DNA from: Nocardiopsis quinghaiensis
GTDB taxonomy: Bacteria > Actinomycetota > Actinomycetes > Streptosporangiales > Streptosporangiaceae
Assembly: GCF_008638365.1 (NCBI RefSeq)
Contig: NZ_VWVU01000024.1
Location: forward strand, 44,012-108,011
DNA: 64,000 nt
Direction of reading: 5' to 3'
The position numbers were made by a program, and so were the translations under genes. Below are positions 1 to 8,795 of this stretch, piece after piece (the stretch's first letter is position 1; every line of letters begins with the position of its first letter). Under the pieces are notes generated by a model. The model did no database searches. It saw only the letters and a list, made by a program, of their open reading frames with translations, and was not told where the DNA came from.

Positions 1-16
1 GGGCACAGGGGGCGGC

Positions 17-2347
17 TCAGCCCCGATGGACGCAGAACAGAGGGCCGTGAAAGGCGGATATGTCGAACCCCGGAGAGGAGATGGCGTTCCCGGCCCGCTC
101 GGGTCGGCTCCACCCCTTCTCCTCGTCGTAGCGGGTCCACCACAGCCGTCCCCACCCGCTGGCGTCCTCCTGGTGGAAAACGCAGTACAAGTAGTCGTTG
201 TAGCGGGTGATCGCCGGGGTGTACGAGGTGTGAACGGGTGCGCCATCGGGGCCCTCGATCCGCCGGCTTCCGCTCCAGCGCCCGGACGCGCTGTCGTAGG
301 TGAGCCAGTAGAGCTGGCCGTCCCCGCGGTCATGGACGCAGTAGAGGCGGTCCTTGAAGCGTTCGACCACCGGGGTGCGTGACGAGGTGAGTCCTCCCGG
401 CACGTCCCGCTCTGCGCTCCACTCCCCGGAGCGGGTGTCGTGGGTGAGCCAACGCAACCGGCCGTCCTCACGCCTCAGGACGCAGTAGAGGCGTCCGTCG
501 TAGACGGTGAGGGACGCGCCCGAGGCTCGCACCTCCCGGCCGTCGGCCTCCTTGACGACCTGGTCCGACGACCAGCCGGCCTCACCCTCCTCGGTGTTGT
601 AGCGCGCCCACCAGAGCCGGGAGTCGGAGTAGGCGCGGTGGTGCACGTAGTACAGGTGGTCGTTGGCGTGGGAGACCGACAGCGGCCCGTAACTGGGCAC
701 GGGGGCACCGAGTGCGTCATGAAGCGCCCTGTCACCCCGCCATGAGCCGGTGTCCTTGTCGTAGACGTCCCACCACAGGGACTCGTCCTGGAACGTGTTC
801 TGGTGCAGGCAGTACAGGCGGCTCTTGTACGCCTCGACACCGGGCGCGTAGGGAGACCACGCGTTCGGCACCTCCAGGTCCTTGGACCAGCCCGCGTCCT
901 CCTCGAACCTGAACCACCGCAGCTCCTTGTTGAGCGACCTCGTCCAGCGGCGGCGCCCCGCACGATCCGGTTTGGCGTCCAGGCACGGGTCGCGCTCGTG
1001 CGCGATGCGCCCGTTGACGTAGGTGGCGGCTACGGCCCGGTCGTCGCCCAGGTTCGCGAGGGCGAAGAGCAGGTCGTCGACGGTCTCGCTCTCGGCCGTG
1101 CGCACGGCGAGCAACTGCGTGGCCGAAGGGTCCAGGACCACGAAGTCGGCCTCGTTGCCCGGGGCGAGCGAGCCCACGACCCCGTCCAGGCCCATGGCAC
1201 TCGCCCCGCCGAGGGTCGCCAGGTAGAAGAGCTTGGTTCCGTCCATGGGCAGCAGGCCGAGCTGGCCCACCTTGTAGGCCTCGTTCATGGTCTGCATGAG
1301 CGACAGGCTCGTGCCCCCGCCCACGTCCGTGCCGAGACCGGTGTACACGGGGCGCTTCGGCTTCCTGGCCTCGCGCATGGCGAACAATCCGCTGCCCAGG
1401 AACAGGTTGGAGGTGGGACAGTGCGCGATCCCGCTGCCGGTGGCGGACAGGCGCCGCCACTCGCGCTTGTCCATGTGCACGGCGTGGGCGAAGACCGCCC
1501 CGCGCCCGAGGAGGCCGTGGTGCTCGTAGACGTCGACGTAGTCCTTGCGGTCCGGAAAGAGCGCGCGGACCTCCCTGACCTCCCTCGTGTTCTCCGCCAG
1601 GTGTGCCTGTACGAGGGTGCCGGGGTGTTCACTCCACAGTTCTCCGGCCGACCGGAGCATCTCGTCGGTGCAGGCCACGGCGAACCGGGGCGTGATGGCG
1701 TAGAGGCTCCGGCCGACGCCGTGCCACTTGCGGATGAGCGCCTCGGACTCCTCGTAGCCCTGGAGAGGGGATGCGTCCAGCAGGTCGGGGCGGGCGTTGC
1801 GGTCCATGAGGACCTTGCCCGCCGCCACTCGCATGCCCCTGCGGGTGGTCTCCTCGAACAGGGCGTCGACCGAGACCGGATAGGTCGCGCAGTTGACCAG
1901 CGCGGTCGTGGTGCCGTTGCGCAGGATCTGGTCGCAGAACAGTTTTGCGAACCGGCGGGCGTAGGCCGGATCGGCGAAGCGGACCTCCTCCGGGTAGACG
2001 TGGTTGTGCAGCCAGTCCAGGAGTTGGTCGCCGTAGGCTCCGATGATCCGGGTCTGCACATAGTGCACGTGGGGGTCGACGAACCCGGGCAGGATCAGCT
2101 TGTCCCGGTAGTGAACGACGGTGGTGCCGGTGGGAAGGCCGTCCGCCAGCTCGGTGTACGGCCCCGCCGCGGTGATCCTGCCGTTCTGGGAGACCAGGAG
2201 GCCGTCCTCCACGTACTCGAGCGCCTGTTCGCTGGAGGTGAGGAAGGGGTCGGTGCCGAACCAGACCAGGGAGCCGCGCACCGCCGTGGTGGTGGAGCAG
2301 CCGCTGGTCGCCGAGGGGGCGAGGGCCGGGGTGGTGCGGTCGTTCAC
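17..2347 (-). CDS. Guanine deaminase fused to a C-terminal repeat domain
   Basis: The N-terminal part (about residues 1-451) is an amidohydrolase of the guanine deaminase type, which hydrolyses guanine to xanthine in purine salvage. Visible metal and catalytic sites are HVH at residues 93-95 in GFVDPHVHYVQT, H249 in AHLAEN, H288/H291 in FAHAVH and D341 in GTDVGGG, all in family order. Ordinary guanine deaminases are about 440 residues long. This one continues for some 310 residues with about five degenerate repeats built on LYCVH...LWW.RYD...GWS, like blades of a beta-propeller or lectin. I chose the GTG at 2347 because GAGGAAGG lies just upstream; the longer ATG reading lacks such a site. 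There is no signal peptide, so a cytosolic enzyme is expected. The repeat domain's ligand is unknown. The gene runs to the left edge but ends with its own TGA. Confidence 0.85.
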   Translation of the reverse strand: MNDRTTPALAPSATSGCSTTTAVRGSLVWFGTDPFLTSSEQALEYVEDGLLVSQNGRITAAGPYTELADGLPTGTTVVHYRDKLILPGFVDPHVHYVQTRIIGAYGDQLLDWLHNHVYPEEVRFADPAYARRFAKLFCDQILRNGTTTALVNCATYPVSVDALFEETTRRGMRVAAGKVLMDRNARPDLLDASPLQGYEESEALIRKWHGVGRSLYAITPRFAVACTDEMLRSAGELWSEHPGTLVQAHLAENTREVREVRALFPDRKDYVDVYEHHGLLGRGAVFAHAVHMDKREWRRLSATGSGIAHCPTSNLFLGSGLFAMREARKPKRPVYTGLGTDVGGGTSLSLMQTMNEAYKVGQLGLLPMDGTKLFYLATLGGASAMGLDGVVGSLAPGNEADFVVLDPSATQLLAVRTAESETVDDLLFALANLGDDRAVAATYVNGRIAHERDPCLDAKPDRAGRRRWTRSLNKELRWFRFEEDAGWSKDLEVPNAWSPYAPGVEAYKSRLYCLHQNTFQDESLWWDVYDKDTGSWRGDRALHDALGAPVPSYGPLSVSHANDHLYYVHHRAYSDSRLWWARYNTEEGEAGWSSDQVVKEADGREVRASGASLTVYDGRLYCVLRREDGRLRWLTHDTRSGEWSAERDVPGGLTSSRTPVVERFKDRLYCVHDRGDGQLYWLTYDSASGRWSGSRRIEGPDGAPVHTSYTPAITRYNDYLYCVFHQEDASGWGRLWWTRYDEEKGWSRPERAGNAISSPGFDISAFHGPLFCVHRG

Positions 2348-2821
2348 GTCCGGCCTTCCTCGTGGAATCCCCTCAGCCGGTCGAGCTCGCACCTTCTCGC
2401 GATGCCGTGCGCCATGTCCGCGTCCCCTCGTCGATGTTCGCGGTCAGTAACCACGCGTACCCGGAACTCGGAGGGCAGAAAACGTCCACGTTCATCATCA
2501 CCGCAGGTAGGAGCGCTATGCGGCATTATTTTCCTTCTGAGGTGCTGCTACGGAGAGAAACGGACAGACCGAAGTGCGGCGTTCGCCTCGACACGAAGGA
2601 GGTTCCACCCGAGCGGTCATGACCACTCGGGATCAGCACACCACCCGGCGCACCTGGGGAGATGATGCGCGGTGAGCGGACACGCACCGAACCAAGGGCG
2701 GGGCACCAGCGGAGCCAGGGCGGGACCGACGGACTCCGCGTGCCCCGGTGTGCCCGCCCCCGCTCCTGTGGACCCTGCCGAAACCGCACAGCATCAGTCG
2801 CGCGGCCACCTCAACCGCCCG
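2348..2821. other. Intergenic region between the deaminase gene and the CRISPR array
   Basis: No convincing gene is seen here. The stretch around 2440-2560 is richer in A and T than its surroundings and probably holds the promoter of the deaminase gene, which is read leftwards. The part from about 2640 to 2821 borders the leader-distal end of the CRISPR array; I see no degenerate extra repeat in it. Confidence 0.5.
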
Positions 2822-3826
2822 GGGACCATCCCCGCGTGCGCGGGGAGCACGACTGGGTCGACCCCGCCAAAGGGCGGCTCACGGGACCATCCCCGCGTGC
2901 GCGGGGAGCACGCGAGCGTGACCGCGACCAGCGGGCTGATGTCGGGACCATCCCCGCGTGCGCGGGGAGCACCCCGGTCCCGCAACCTCTCGGCGACGTG
3001 GGCCGGGACCATCCCCGCGTGCGCGGGGAGCACATGCTTGCGTCGATCGTCCGTACCGTCGTGCCGGGACCATCCCCGCGTGCGCGGGGAGCACACGGGC
3101 TCTGAGGCTGCGGGGGTCTCTGGCTTGGGACCATCCCCGCGTGCGCGGGGAGCACCCGGGTAGCCGCGCTGGCGCCGCAACCGCTCCGGGACCATCCCCG
3201 CGTGCGCGGGGAGCACCGTGTCGGACTGCATCCGGGCATGGGTGGCCCGGGACCATCCCCGCGTGCGCGGGGAGCACCCGGGCCCGTGCCGATCCCTGAC
3301 CAACGACCCGGGACCATCCCCGCGTGCGCGGGGAGCACGTACGACCGTGCCTGTTGAACAGCGACCACTGGGGACCATCCCCGCGTGCGCGGGGAGCACA
3401 AGCGCGACCAGTGGCTGGCCGACAACCCCGAGGGACCATCCCCGCGTGCGCGGGGAGCACGTAGTAGCTAAGAATGATGTCTAGATCATCTGGGGACCAT
3501 CCCCGCGTGCGCGGGGAGCACGGGGGGCTGGAGTTGCTTCGGCCACGCTGGTTGGGACCATCCCCGCGTGCGCGGGGAGCACCCCACGCGTCGTACAGGG
3601 CGCGGGGTGCGTCGGGGACCATCCCCGCGTGCGCGGGGAGCACTTCTGGTCGGCGGCGCCTTCGTCGTCCTGGCCGGGACCATCCCCGCGTGCGCGGGGA
3701 GCACACCGTCGCGTGGCATTTCCGCGAGTCCGGGTGGGGACCATCCCCGCGTGCGCGGGGAGCACTCGGCGCTGGGTCTGGGGTGCGTTGCGAAGCCGGG
3801 ACCATCCCCGCGTGCGCGGGGAGCAC
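2822..3826 (-). CRISPR. Type I-E-like CRISPR array, 17 repeats and 16 spacers
   Basis: A 29-base repeat recurs every 61 bases from 2822 to 3798. On the plus strand it starts GGGACCATCCCC, has a short palindromic stem CCCCGCG/CGCGGGG around TGCG, and ends GGGGAGCAC. All 17 copies look identical and all 16 spacers are 32 bases, which is the type I-E geometry. Read on the minus strand the repeat begins GTGCTCCCCGCG and ends GATGGTCCC, the usual transcribed orientation of actinomycete I-E repeats, so crRNA should be made leftwards from a leader at 3827 onwards. The leader-distal repeat at 2822 is not decayed, which suggests a young or actively maintained array. No cas1, cas2, cas3 or Cascade gene lies in the window, so processing would depend on cas genes elsewhere. 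Confidence 0.97.
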
Positions 3827-3960
3827 AGTCAACGACCTGCGAACTTACCAGTGGCAAGCGGCCGATTTTCCAACTTCTCGAAAATCAGACACAAATACCA
3901 TAAGCCCCACTGACACCCAAACACCCCGTTATGACCTAATAGCATTCGCTCTGTTTGGTA
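3827..3960 (-). promoter_or_regulatory. CRISPR leader
   Basis: Directly after the last repeat the sequence becomes A/T-rich compared with everything around it (for example ATTTTCCAACTTCTCGAAAA near 3863 and CCTAATAGCATTCG near 3935). This is where the leader and promoter of a leftward-transcribed I-E array should be. New spacers would be inserted at this end. Confidence 0.75.
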
Positions 3961-4405
3961 CCCCCGAGGAAAGCACACCACATGCCGTCGTGAAAGGCCA
4001 GGACGCCGACTTCTGGTGCTTGACGGCCACTGGGGGCACGAATCCACTCGTGAACGCCCGGCCTGGGAGTTGCACGGCCACGACCGTGCCCGCACATTCT
4101 CCTTTGGGCGCTGACCGCCCCCTGTGGCGCACTGCCCAGACGTGGCCAGGACTTCGTCCGTGACGCATACCGACGTCGCCCTTCCAGAGGATCATGCTGG
4201 TGACGAACTCGACGAACAGCCCCTCCTTGCCCCAGGAGTGTCCCAGGGGCGATCGACTCAGTTCTCGCGTGGCCACCGGTCCCGGTCTTTCCTTTTCTAC
4301 TCCATTGGCACTGTCCGCCCTGGTTTTGGGGCACGTGGAGTACCAGACGGGCCATTTCCACAGCGAACCGCGCGCGGTACCGCGCCGGGAGGGACTGAAG
4401 AGACC
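3961..4405. other. Intergenic region with a possible gene remnant
   Basis: No intact gene is recognised between the leader and the hydrolase gene. On the minus strand, about 4170-4260, one reading frame has strongly GC-rich third positions and reads like protein (GHSWGKEGLFVEFVTSMILW), but it soon degenerates on both sides. This could be a decayed gene or chance. The promoter of the hydrolase gene must also lie here. Confidence 0.3.
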
Positions 4406-5254
4406 ATGTCGCACCACTCACCCGAGACACACACGCTGAAGGTTCCCGGGGCCAGGCTCCACTACGAGGTCCGCGGATCGGGACCGGTCCTGCTGCTGAT
4501 CCCCGGAGGCCCGCAGGACGCGGGGGTCTACGACGGGATCGCCGAGCACCTGGCCGACCACTACACGACCGTGTCCTACGACCCGCGCGGCAACTCGCGG
4601 AGCCCTCTGGACGGCGAGCCGGAGGAGCAGCGGGTGAACGTGCACGGCGACGACGCCGCGCTCCTGGTCTCCGAGGTGGGCATCCCCGCCTACGTGTTCG
4701 GCAACAGCGCGGGCGCGCACGTCGGGCTCGACCTGGTGGCGCGCCACCCCACGCTGGTACGGGAGCTGGTCGCGCACGAGCCGCCGTGCCTGACGCTGCT
4801 CGACGACCCCTCCGAGATGATGGCCGGGGGCAAGGACGTCTACGACACCTACCAGCGCGGGGGCGTGGAGGCGGCGATGGGCAAGTTCCTGGAGCTGAAC
4901 GGCCTGGAGAGCGAACCGAAGCCAGGTGATGGGGGCGCGCCGGCGGACAACCCGTGGCACCAGGACGCCGAGACGTACGAGCGCGTCAGCGGGAACTTCG
5001 ACTACTTCTTCTCCCACGGGCTGATGCCCCTGTCCCTGTACGAGCCCGACGTGGACGCCCTGCGCACGAGCGGGGTCCCGGTGACGGTGGGCCTGGGCGA
5101 GGCGGACGCCGGCAAGGCCATCTACGACATGGGACTCGCCCTCGCGCTGCGGCTCGACACGGACCCGGTCGCCTTCCCGGGCGACCACCTCGGCTTCGGT
5201 CCCCACCCCGAGGCCTTCGCGGGCACCCTGCACCGCGTGCTGGACGGAGGCTGA
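4406..5254 (+). CDS. Alpha/beta-fold hydrolase
   Basis: A 282-residue alpha/beta hydrolase. The oxyanion-side motif is seen in LLLIPGGPQDAG, the nucleophile elbow GNSAGAHVG supplies the catalytic serine, and a C-terminal GDHLGFGPHP supplies the probable catalytic histidine. The substrate cannot be told; esterases, lactonases and epoxide-type hydrolases share these features. The ATG at 4406 follows GGGAGGGA and gives a protein that begins directly before the first beta strand; the frame is open further upstream but that part has no family similarity. It stands alone between the CRISPR leader and a convergent gene. Confidence 0.85.
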   Translation: MSHHSPETHTLKVPGARLHYEVRGSGPVLLLIPGGPQDAGVYDGIAEHLADHYTTVSYDPRGNSRSPLDGEPEEQRVNVHGDDAALLVSEVGIPAYVFGNSAGAHVGLDLVARHPTLVRELVAHEPPCLTLLDDPSEMMAGGKDVYDTYQRGGVEAAMGKFLELNGLESEPKPGDGGAPADNPWHQDAETYERVSGNFDYFFSHGLMPLSLYEPDVDALRTSGVPVTVGLGEADAGKAIYDMGLALALRLDTDPVAFPGDHLGFGPHPEAFAGTLHRVLDGG

Positions 5255-5302
5255 GCGGCGCGCGAACAGCCCCGACCCCGGGAGCGCGGCTCGGGCCGGG
5301 AC

Positions 5303-5785
5303 TCAGTCCCTCCGGGCGCCCTCGGGCCAGACGACGTCCACCGGCACCCCCCTGTCCCGAGCCGCCACGACGGCGTCGCCGGTCCCGCCCCGACCACCCG
5401 AGGGCCGGCCGTCCCACACCGCGAACAGCCGGTCCACTCCGTCCAGAACGGCGTTGTTGGCGTCCTCGTAGGCGGATCGGCCCGCTCTGCGGTGCGGCAT
5501 GTAGCGCACCAGCGCCGAGCGCACGAGCAGGTCGTCGAACCGGTCCAGGTCGGCGGGCTTGACCCTGGTCTCGCGGTAGTCGGCCGAGGGCAGCACGACC
5601 TCCACCCTGCCGCCGGCGTCGAGGACGGCCTCGGCGAAGATCTGGTCGGCGCCGCGCGCCAGGCAGGAGACTCCGACGAGGCCGTCGTCGGTGTAGGGGG
5701 CGAGGGCCTCGACCAGGGCCTTGCGCACCAGTGCCACGCTGTCGGCGGAAAGATTCGAGTGACCAGTGATTCCGATCCGAGTCAC
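5303..5785 (-). CDS. SLOG-like Rossmann-fold nucleotide-binding protein
   Basis: A 160-residue protein with the hallmarks of the SLOG/DprA-like superfamily: an N-terminal GITGHSNL, a middle GADQIFAEAVL segment, and a C-terminal AVWDGRPSGGRGGTGDAVVAARDRGVPVDVVWP. The last is the GG..GT..A...A...G.PV pattern that holds a nucleotide or nucleoside ligand in this fold. The GTG start at 5785 overlaps the TGA of the upstream regulator gene by four bases (GTGA), so the two are translationally coupled and probably act together. SLOG proteins are proposed sensors or processors of nucleotide signals in several conflict and stress systems; no catalytic activity can be assigned here. Confidence 0.75.
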   Translation of the reverse strand: MTRIGITGHSNLSADSVALVRKALVEALAPYTDDGLVGVSCLARGADQIFAEAVLDAGGRVEVVLPSADYRETRVKPADLDRFDDLLVRSALVRYMPHRRAGRSAYEDANNAVLDGVDRLFAVWDGRPSGGRGGTGDAVVAARDRGVPVDVVWPEGARRD

Positions 5786-7290
5786 GTCATCCCCTTCACA
5801 TTTCGCTGATGGTGCAGCAGCGTACGTGACAACTCGTCGCGGACTTCGGCCACCTGCGGGTTACGGTGGTGCGCGGAGGACTCGGCGTACCAGTCGCCCA
5901 GGCGCCTGCGCACCCTGCCGGAGTCGAGGGAGGACTCCAGTGCCGCGGCCTGCCGCACCACCCGGGCGGACTCGGCGGGTTCGTCGAGCAGCAGGTAGGT
6001 GCGTCCGAGCCCCACGAGGTCGAACGCCCGGACGCGTTTCCTGTCCGGGTTCCTGGAGTGCAGCGCCTGGGTGATGTAGGCGGCGGAGGACTCGGCGTAC
6101 CTGTGCCGGGCTCCCCGGTCGTCGCGGCTGGCGGCCAGGTCGCGGTAGCGGGCACCGACCACCCCCGACAGTTCGGCGTGGTCGAAGCCGCCCGTCCGGC
6201 CGGGCGCCTCCTCCGGGTCCTCCTTCTCCGAGTCCCCCGCCGCGAGGAGGTCCTCGGCCTGGACGACCGTGCGGCGGTAGGCCTCCGGCCGCCCCATCCG
6301 CGCGTAGGACCAGCCCTCGCGCGTGCGCAGCATGGCCCGCACCCGCGCGGGCGCCCCGGCGGCGTCCGCGCTGTCGAGCGCGAGGCGGCAGATGTCGAGG
6401 GCGTCGTCGGGGCGGTGCAGGTCCAGCATCTGCCGGGCCATGGCGGCCAGGACCCCGATGCCGTAGACGCGGTACTCGGGTCCCGCCTGGTGGAGCGCGC
6501 GCAGGGACAGGGTGTAGTACCTCTGCGCCGTCGGGTGGTCCCCGGTGTCGAAGGACATCGAGGCCACGGTCTTGGACAGCTCGGCCATCACCGCGAACAG
6601 CCGTGCCTGGACGGACGCGGACTGGGGGTGCTCGACGAGTTCGGAGACCTCCGAGAGCTGGCCGATGACGGCCTTGCGCCGGATGCCCAGGCGCCACCGG
6701 TCGTCCCAGTGCCGCAGCACCACGGTGGCGGCCTCGATACGGCGCAGCTCCGACTCCCCGATGGTGCCGCGGCCCCGGCCGGGCTCGGCGGCCCGGGGCA
6801 TCAGCCAGTGTTCCAGCGTCTCCGTCAGCGTGGCGCCCACGAGGAGCACTCCCCCGACCGCGAATGCGTCTCTGCGTTTCATCAGGTCCTTCAGCGTGAT
6901 CTCGACGATGTCCTGCGCCGTTCTGGACGCGGACCACGAATCGCCTTCTTCCACCGAGGTATCTGTCCAGGAAACGCCTGTCGAATACTCTTCGTCCACA
7001 TCTGCGAGGCCCAATGTTCGGCGGGCCTGGGAGGGCATCATCAGCCCGTCGGCGATGCGCTGCCACGTCTCCAACGCGGTGACCACGCGTTTTCCCGACA
7101 TGATCGCGCTCACGTGCGGCTGGGCCATGTCGACGGCGGACCCGATCGCCTGCTGGCTCGCGCCCGTGTACTGGCGCAGGAGTCCGAACAGGGCGCCGGC
7201 GTCCCGTGCGGCGAGCGAGGTGTGGACGTCGGCGCGGGACCAGAAGGACCGCGGCGGAGAGGGGTGGGGCGCGACCAGGGACTTTGCCAT
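5782..7290 (-). CDS. Helix-turn-helix regulator with a long repeat-type C-terminal domain
   Basis: A 502-residue protein. Residues about 27-85 form an XRE-type helix-turn-helix (LLRQYTGASQQAIGSAVDMAQPHVSAIMSGKR). The remainder is alpha-helical and resembles the tetratricopeptide-like repeats of actinomycete XRE regulators, with helices such as AQRYYTLSLRALHQAG and ALDICRLALDSADAAG. Such proteins usually bind a peptide or small ligand with the repeat part. It is divergent from the micro-ORF and methyltransferase genes across the 154 bases at 7291-7444 and probably controls that promoter region. It is coupled at its 3' end to the SLOG-like gene. The ATG at 7290 has only a weak ribosome site; TATACA on the minus strand lies 12 bases upstream. 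Confidence 0.85.
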   Translation of the reverse strand: MAKSLVAPHPSPPRSFWSRADVHTSLAARDAGALFGLLRQYTGASQQAIGSAVDMAQPHVSAIMSGKRVVTALETWQRIADGLMMPSQARRTLGLADVDEEYSTGVSWTDTSVEEGDSWSASRTAQDIVEITLKDLMKRRDAFAVGGVLLVGATLTETLEHWLMPRAAEPGRGRGTIGESELRRIEAATVVLRHWDDRWRLGIRRKAVIGQLSEVSELVEHPQSASVQARLFAVMAELSKTVASMSFDTGDHPTAQRYYTLSLRALHQAGPEYRVYGIGVLAAMARQMLDLHRPDDALDICRLALDSADAAGAPARVRAMLRTREGWSYARMGRPEAYRRTVVQAEDLLAAGDSEKEDPEEAPGRTGGFDHAELSGVVGARYRDLAASRDDRGARHRYAESSAAYITQALHSRNPDRKRVRAFDLVGLGRTYLLLDEPAESARVVRQAAALESSLDSGRVRRRLGDWYAESSAHHRNPQVAEVRDELSRTLLHHQRNVKGMT

Positions 7291-7444
7291 GCATACCGCC
7301 GGTGTATATCGGCACGGGATTCCGTCTTCGCTGGCGAATGGTGTTGTGTCTTGCGTAGTAATCCTTACCCGGAAACATCCGTTCCCGTAATGGACACAAG
7401 ACCCTGATTTGCTCTGTTTCGTGATCACCCGAGGAGGAAGAGCG

Positions 7445-7567
7445 GTGACCTCCACCTCAACCGGCGGGCACGGCGCCGGCTCCGGAAGCCGCGGACCCCG
7501 GACCGACGTCCCCGCCGGCCGCGGACGTCGTCGGCACCGCGAGCGGCGCGGAAGGTGTCCGCGGTGA
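7445..7567 (+). CDS. Micro-ORF of 40 residues upstream of the methyltransferase
   Basis: GTG at 7445 sits five bases after an excellent ribosome site, GAGGAGGAA at 7431-7439. The frame runs 40 codons and its TGA overlaps the GTG of the methyltransferase gene by four bases. The peptide is rich in Gly, Ser, Arg and Thr (it begins MTSTSTGGHGAGSGSRG and ends RRHRERRGRCPR) and has no similarity I recognise. It could be a small modified peptide, a leader for translational coupling, or an attenuator. The methyltransferase type is known to accompany some actinomycete ribosomal peptides, but the FxLD core of those precursors is not present. Confidence 0.5.
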   Translation: MTSTSTGGHGAGSGSRGPRTDVPAGRGRRRHRERRGRCPR

Positions 7568-8706
7568 TCCCCCCGCACCGGAGACTGGTCGAGGACCTCG
7601 CCGGACGGGGCGTCCTGCCCCCCGACTGGTACGCCGCCTTCGCCGCCGTCCCCCGGCACCTGTTCCTTCCGGACGTGATCGCCGACGCCGACACGGGCGG
7701 GCACGTGGACCGGGAGGTGGACGAGCAGGGGTGGTTGGAGGCCGCCTACGCCGACGCCCCCGTCGTCACCCAGGTCGACGACGGGGACCGCCGCGGGCCC
7801 GGTGAGCCGACGTCCTCGTCCCCGGCTCCGTCCGCGGCGGCCGAGGCCATGCGACACCTGCGGGCCGTGCCGGGGATGCGGGTGCTGGAGGTGGGCACCG
7901 GCAGCGGGTACGGCACCGCCCTGCTCTCGCACCTGCTGGGCGACGACGCCGTCGTGTCGGTGGAGGTCGACTTCGAACTCGCCGAGCGCGCCCGGGTCAG
8001 GTTGATGAGCGCGGGGTTCACACCGCTGGTGGTCAGCGGGGACGGCATGCAGGGCTGGGCGGGGCGCGCCCCCTACAACCGCGTGGTCAGCGCCGTGGCG
8101 GTACGCCGGGTCCCCTACGCCTGGGTGGCGCAGACCCAGCCCGGCGGACGGATCCTGACTCCGTGGGGCAACGCCTTCCACCACGGGATCCTGGCCGACC
8201 TGGTGGTCGGGCCGCACGGAACGGCCCACGGGAGGTTCGTCGGGCACACCGGCTGCGTGTGGGCGCGCGCGGACAGGGCCCCGCCCCACCTGTGGGAGGC
8301 CTGCCTCCGCCCGGACGCCGGCCACGCCGCCACGCGTACCCGGCTGAGCCCCGGGGACCTGGTCGGCGACCGCGACGCCTCCTTCGCCGTGGGTCTGCAG
8401 ATGCCCGGCGTGTACCGGCGCGTGCGGCGGGCGGAGGAGAGGGGGGATCCCCGCTTCACGGTCCACCTGGTGGATCCGGCCACGTGGTCCCGGGCCTCCT
8501 GGCACGTCGATCCCGGACACGGGGAGTCCGGCCACGAGGTGCGCCAGTACGGCCCGCGGCGGTTGTTCACCGAACTGGAGGACGCCCACCTGCGGTGGGT
8601 GGAGGCCGGGCGGCCCGCGCACACACGGTTCGGGCTGACCGTCTCCTCCGAGCACCAACTGGTGTGGCTCGACGACGAGAGCTCGGTCCTCGCCTCATCG
8701 GGATGA
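7564..8706 (+). CDS. Protein-L-isoaspartate methyltransferase-like enzyme
   Basis: A 380-residue protein with an S-adenosylmethionine-dependent methyltransferase domain of the isoaspartate type: an N-terminal segment PPDWYAAFAAVPRHLFLPD, motif I VLEVGTGSGYGTALL, and an acidic residue at the end of the next strand (VVSVEVDFELAERA). It is much longer than housekeeping Pcm (about 210 residues). The extra C-terminal 160 residues look like those of the methyltransferases found beside actinomycete lanthipeptide-like genes. The GTG at 7564 is preceded eight bases upstream by GGAAGG and overlaps the micro-ORF stop. A GTG at 7555 is possible but has no room for a ribosome site. The natural substrate is unknown; the micro-ORF peptide is one candidate. 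Confidence 0.75.
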   Translation: MIPPHRRLVEDLAGRGVLPPDWYAAFAAVPRHLFLPDVIADADTGGHVDREVDEQGWLEAAYADAPVVTQVDDGDRRGPGEPTSSSPAPSAAAEAMRHLRAVPGMRVLEVGTGSGYGTALLSHLLGDDAVVSVEVDFELAERARVRLMSAGFTPLVVSGDGMQGWAGRAPYNRVVSAVAVRRVPYAWVAQTQPGGRILTPWGNAFHHGILADLVVGPHGTAHGRFVGHTGCVWARADRAPPHLWEACLRPDAGHAATRTRLSPGDLVGDRDASFAVGLQMPGVYRRVRRAEERGDPRFTVHLVDPATWSRASWHVDPGHGESGHEVRQYGPRRLFTELEDAHLRWVEAGRPAHTRFGLTVSSEHQLVWLDDESSVLASSG

Positions 8707-8795
8707 GGCGGGACCGGAGAGCGCCCGTGTCCGAGGGGCGCGCACGCCCGGAGAGGTCCCCGCACCCCCAGACCCCCACCCCAGGAGGAACCGAG

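Noticed and set aside
2662..3832. Long open frames on both strands across the CRISPR array, with repeating PRARGDGP or SPRTRGWS units
   Set aside because: They are translations of the 61-base repeat unit, not proteins.
7445..8706. FxLD-type lanthipeptide cluster
   Set aside because: The methyltransferase resembles that type, but the micro-ORF lacks an FxLD motif and no lanthionine-forming enzyme is present.
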